A stretch of 6,025 nt of DNA from Reyranella sp. (GTDB lineage: Bacteria; Pseudomonadota; Alphaproteobacteria; Reyranellales; Reyranellaceae): assembly GCA_016780605.1 (NCBI GenBank), contig JADHLS010000362.1:1-6025 (forward strand), given 5' to 3'. Shown here one piece after another: positions 5,459 through 6,025 of this stretch. How positions within the stretch are numbered: the stretch's first letter is position 1; every line of letters starts with the position of its first letter. The position numbers were made by a program, and so were the translations under genes. The notes under the pieces were generated by a model. It was not told the DNA's origin, ran no database searches, and saw nothing but the letters and a program-made list of their open reading frames with translations.

Positions 5459-6025
5459 TCGAGACCTTCTTCAATCCCGACATCATCGCCGCGATCTGGC
5501 CGATCGTGCTGGCCGGCCTGCTGAACACCGTTCTGCTGTCGCTGATCGTGGTGCCGCTCGGTTTCCTGGGCGGCTTGATCCTGGCGCTGCTTGCCACGGT
5601 GCATCATCCGCTGGTGCGCTGGCCATTGATGGCCTGGGTCGATTTCTTCCGCGCCTTTCCGCCCTTGGTTCTGCTGGTGCTGCTGTTCGCGGGCCTGCCG
5701 TTCGCCGGACTGGAGCTGGGCGGCTTCGCCTGCGTCGCCATCGCCTTCTTCCTCAACACCGGCGCCTACTACGGCGAGATTTTGCGCGCAGGCATCGATT
5801 CCGTCCCGGTCGGCCAGATCGAGGCGGCGCGCTCGACGGGTCTCGGCCGCCTGCAGGCGATGAGCTACATCGTGCTGCCCCAGGCGGTGCGCAACGTGCT
5901 GCCCGACCTGATGTCCAACACCCTCGAGGTCGTGAAGCTGACGTCGCTCGGCAGCGTTGTTGCTGTCCCTGAGTTGCTGTTCCAGGCCCGCCAGGCGCAA
6001 AGCGTGACCTACAGTCCGACGCCCA
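5455..6025 (+). CDS. Permease subunit 2 of a PAAT-type ABC importer (3' end outside window)
   Basis: The first 190 residues of the second inner-membrane permease, which pairs with permease 1. The frame starts at ATG 5455, overlapping the permease 1 stop as ATGA, and stays open to the window edge; by family length only a few tens of residues are missing. Hydrophobic segments lie at about 10-43, 51-82 and 84-102. The EAA loop (123-144) reads EAARSTGLGRLQAMSYIVLPQA, a full match with EAA, Gly129 and LP at 142-143. RAFPPLVLLVLLFAGLP (66-82) parallels the same stretch in permease 1, and YYGEILRAGIDSVPVGQIEAA (104-124) is the textbook approach to the EAA loop. Both permeases begin with the block ETFFN, and their DNA there is identical for 15 bases, which suggests origin by duplication. 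No ribosome site of note precedes it, so translational coupling to permease 1 is likely. Confidence 0.94.
   Translation, partial: MIETFFNPDIIAAIWPIVLAGLLNTVLLSLIVVPLGFLGGLILALLATVHHPLVRWPLMAWVDFFRAFPPLVLLVLLFAGLPFAGLELGGFACVAIAFFLNTGAYYGEILRAGIDSVPVGQIEAARSTGLGRLQAMSYIVLPQAVRNVLPDLMSNTLEVVKLTSLGSVVAVPELLFQARQAQSVTYSPTP

Noticed and set aside
5386..6000. A 204-codon open frame on the minus strand, Gln/Arg/His rich
   Set aside because: It is a shadow of the permease genes; the Gln-rich composition is the reverse complement of Leu-rich membrane segments.

Overview
The window is about two-thirds G+C, densely coded and strongly G/C-biased at third codon positions. Its gene content (a polar-amino-acid ABC importer, a hydantoin-racemase-family enzyme and a Cys-rich membrane-anchored protein) fits an alphaproteobacterium of the Rhodospirillales/Hyphomicrobiales kind. 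That placement is an impression from composition and protein style, not a search result.

Layout. (1) Positions 37-1515 (+) encode a complete cytoplasmic GH13 (alpha-amylase family) enzyme with all catalytic residues. (2) Positions 1516-1630 are a short spacer holding a 13-codon reading frame behind a very strong Shine-Dalgarno sequence. The frame is in phase with the next gene but closed by a stop. (3) Positions 1631-2359 (+) encode a membrane-anchored, proline-rich protein with a Cys-rich C-terminal domain of unknown function. (4) Positions 2364-3035 (-) encode an Asp/Glu/hydantoin racemase family enzyme. It converges on gene 3 with a 4-base gap and diverges from gene 5. (5) Positions 3117 to the window end (+) encode a four-gene importer of the polar amino acid (PAAT, HisJQMP-like) type: periplasmic binding protein, ATPase, permease 1 and permease 2. 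Permease 2 is cut by the window edge.

How they work together. The binding protein delivers its ligand to a heterodimeric permease pair energised by the ATPase, and the divergent racemase probably acts on the imported compound or a product of it. The binding protein keeps the Arg that grips an alpha-carboxylate but lacks the Asp that normally holds the alpha-ammonium. With the racemase next door, this makes an N-blocked or otherwise modified amino acid (for example an N-carbamoyl amino acid or hydantoin) a reasonable but unproven ligand. The GH13 and Cys-rich genes show no evident functional tie to the importer.

The most notable non-genic signal is a perfect 23-bp inverted repeat (4719-4741 / 4755-4777) between the ATPase and permease 1. 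Each arm is itself palindromic and the loop is a 12-bp palindrome, as in REP doublets (REPIN/BIME type). It carries the permease Shine-Dalgarno inside its stem and looks inserted into a junction that was once a tight TGA-TC-ATG. A short reading frame runs through it and ends in an ATGA overlap with the permease start, which may preserve translational coupling. I saw no tRNA, rRNA, CRISPR array, transposase or phage gene.
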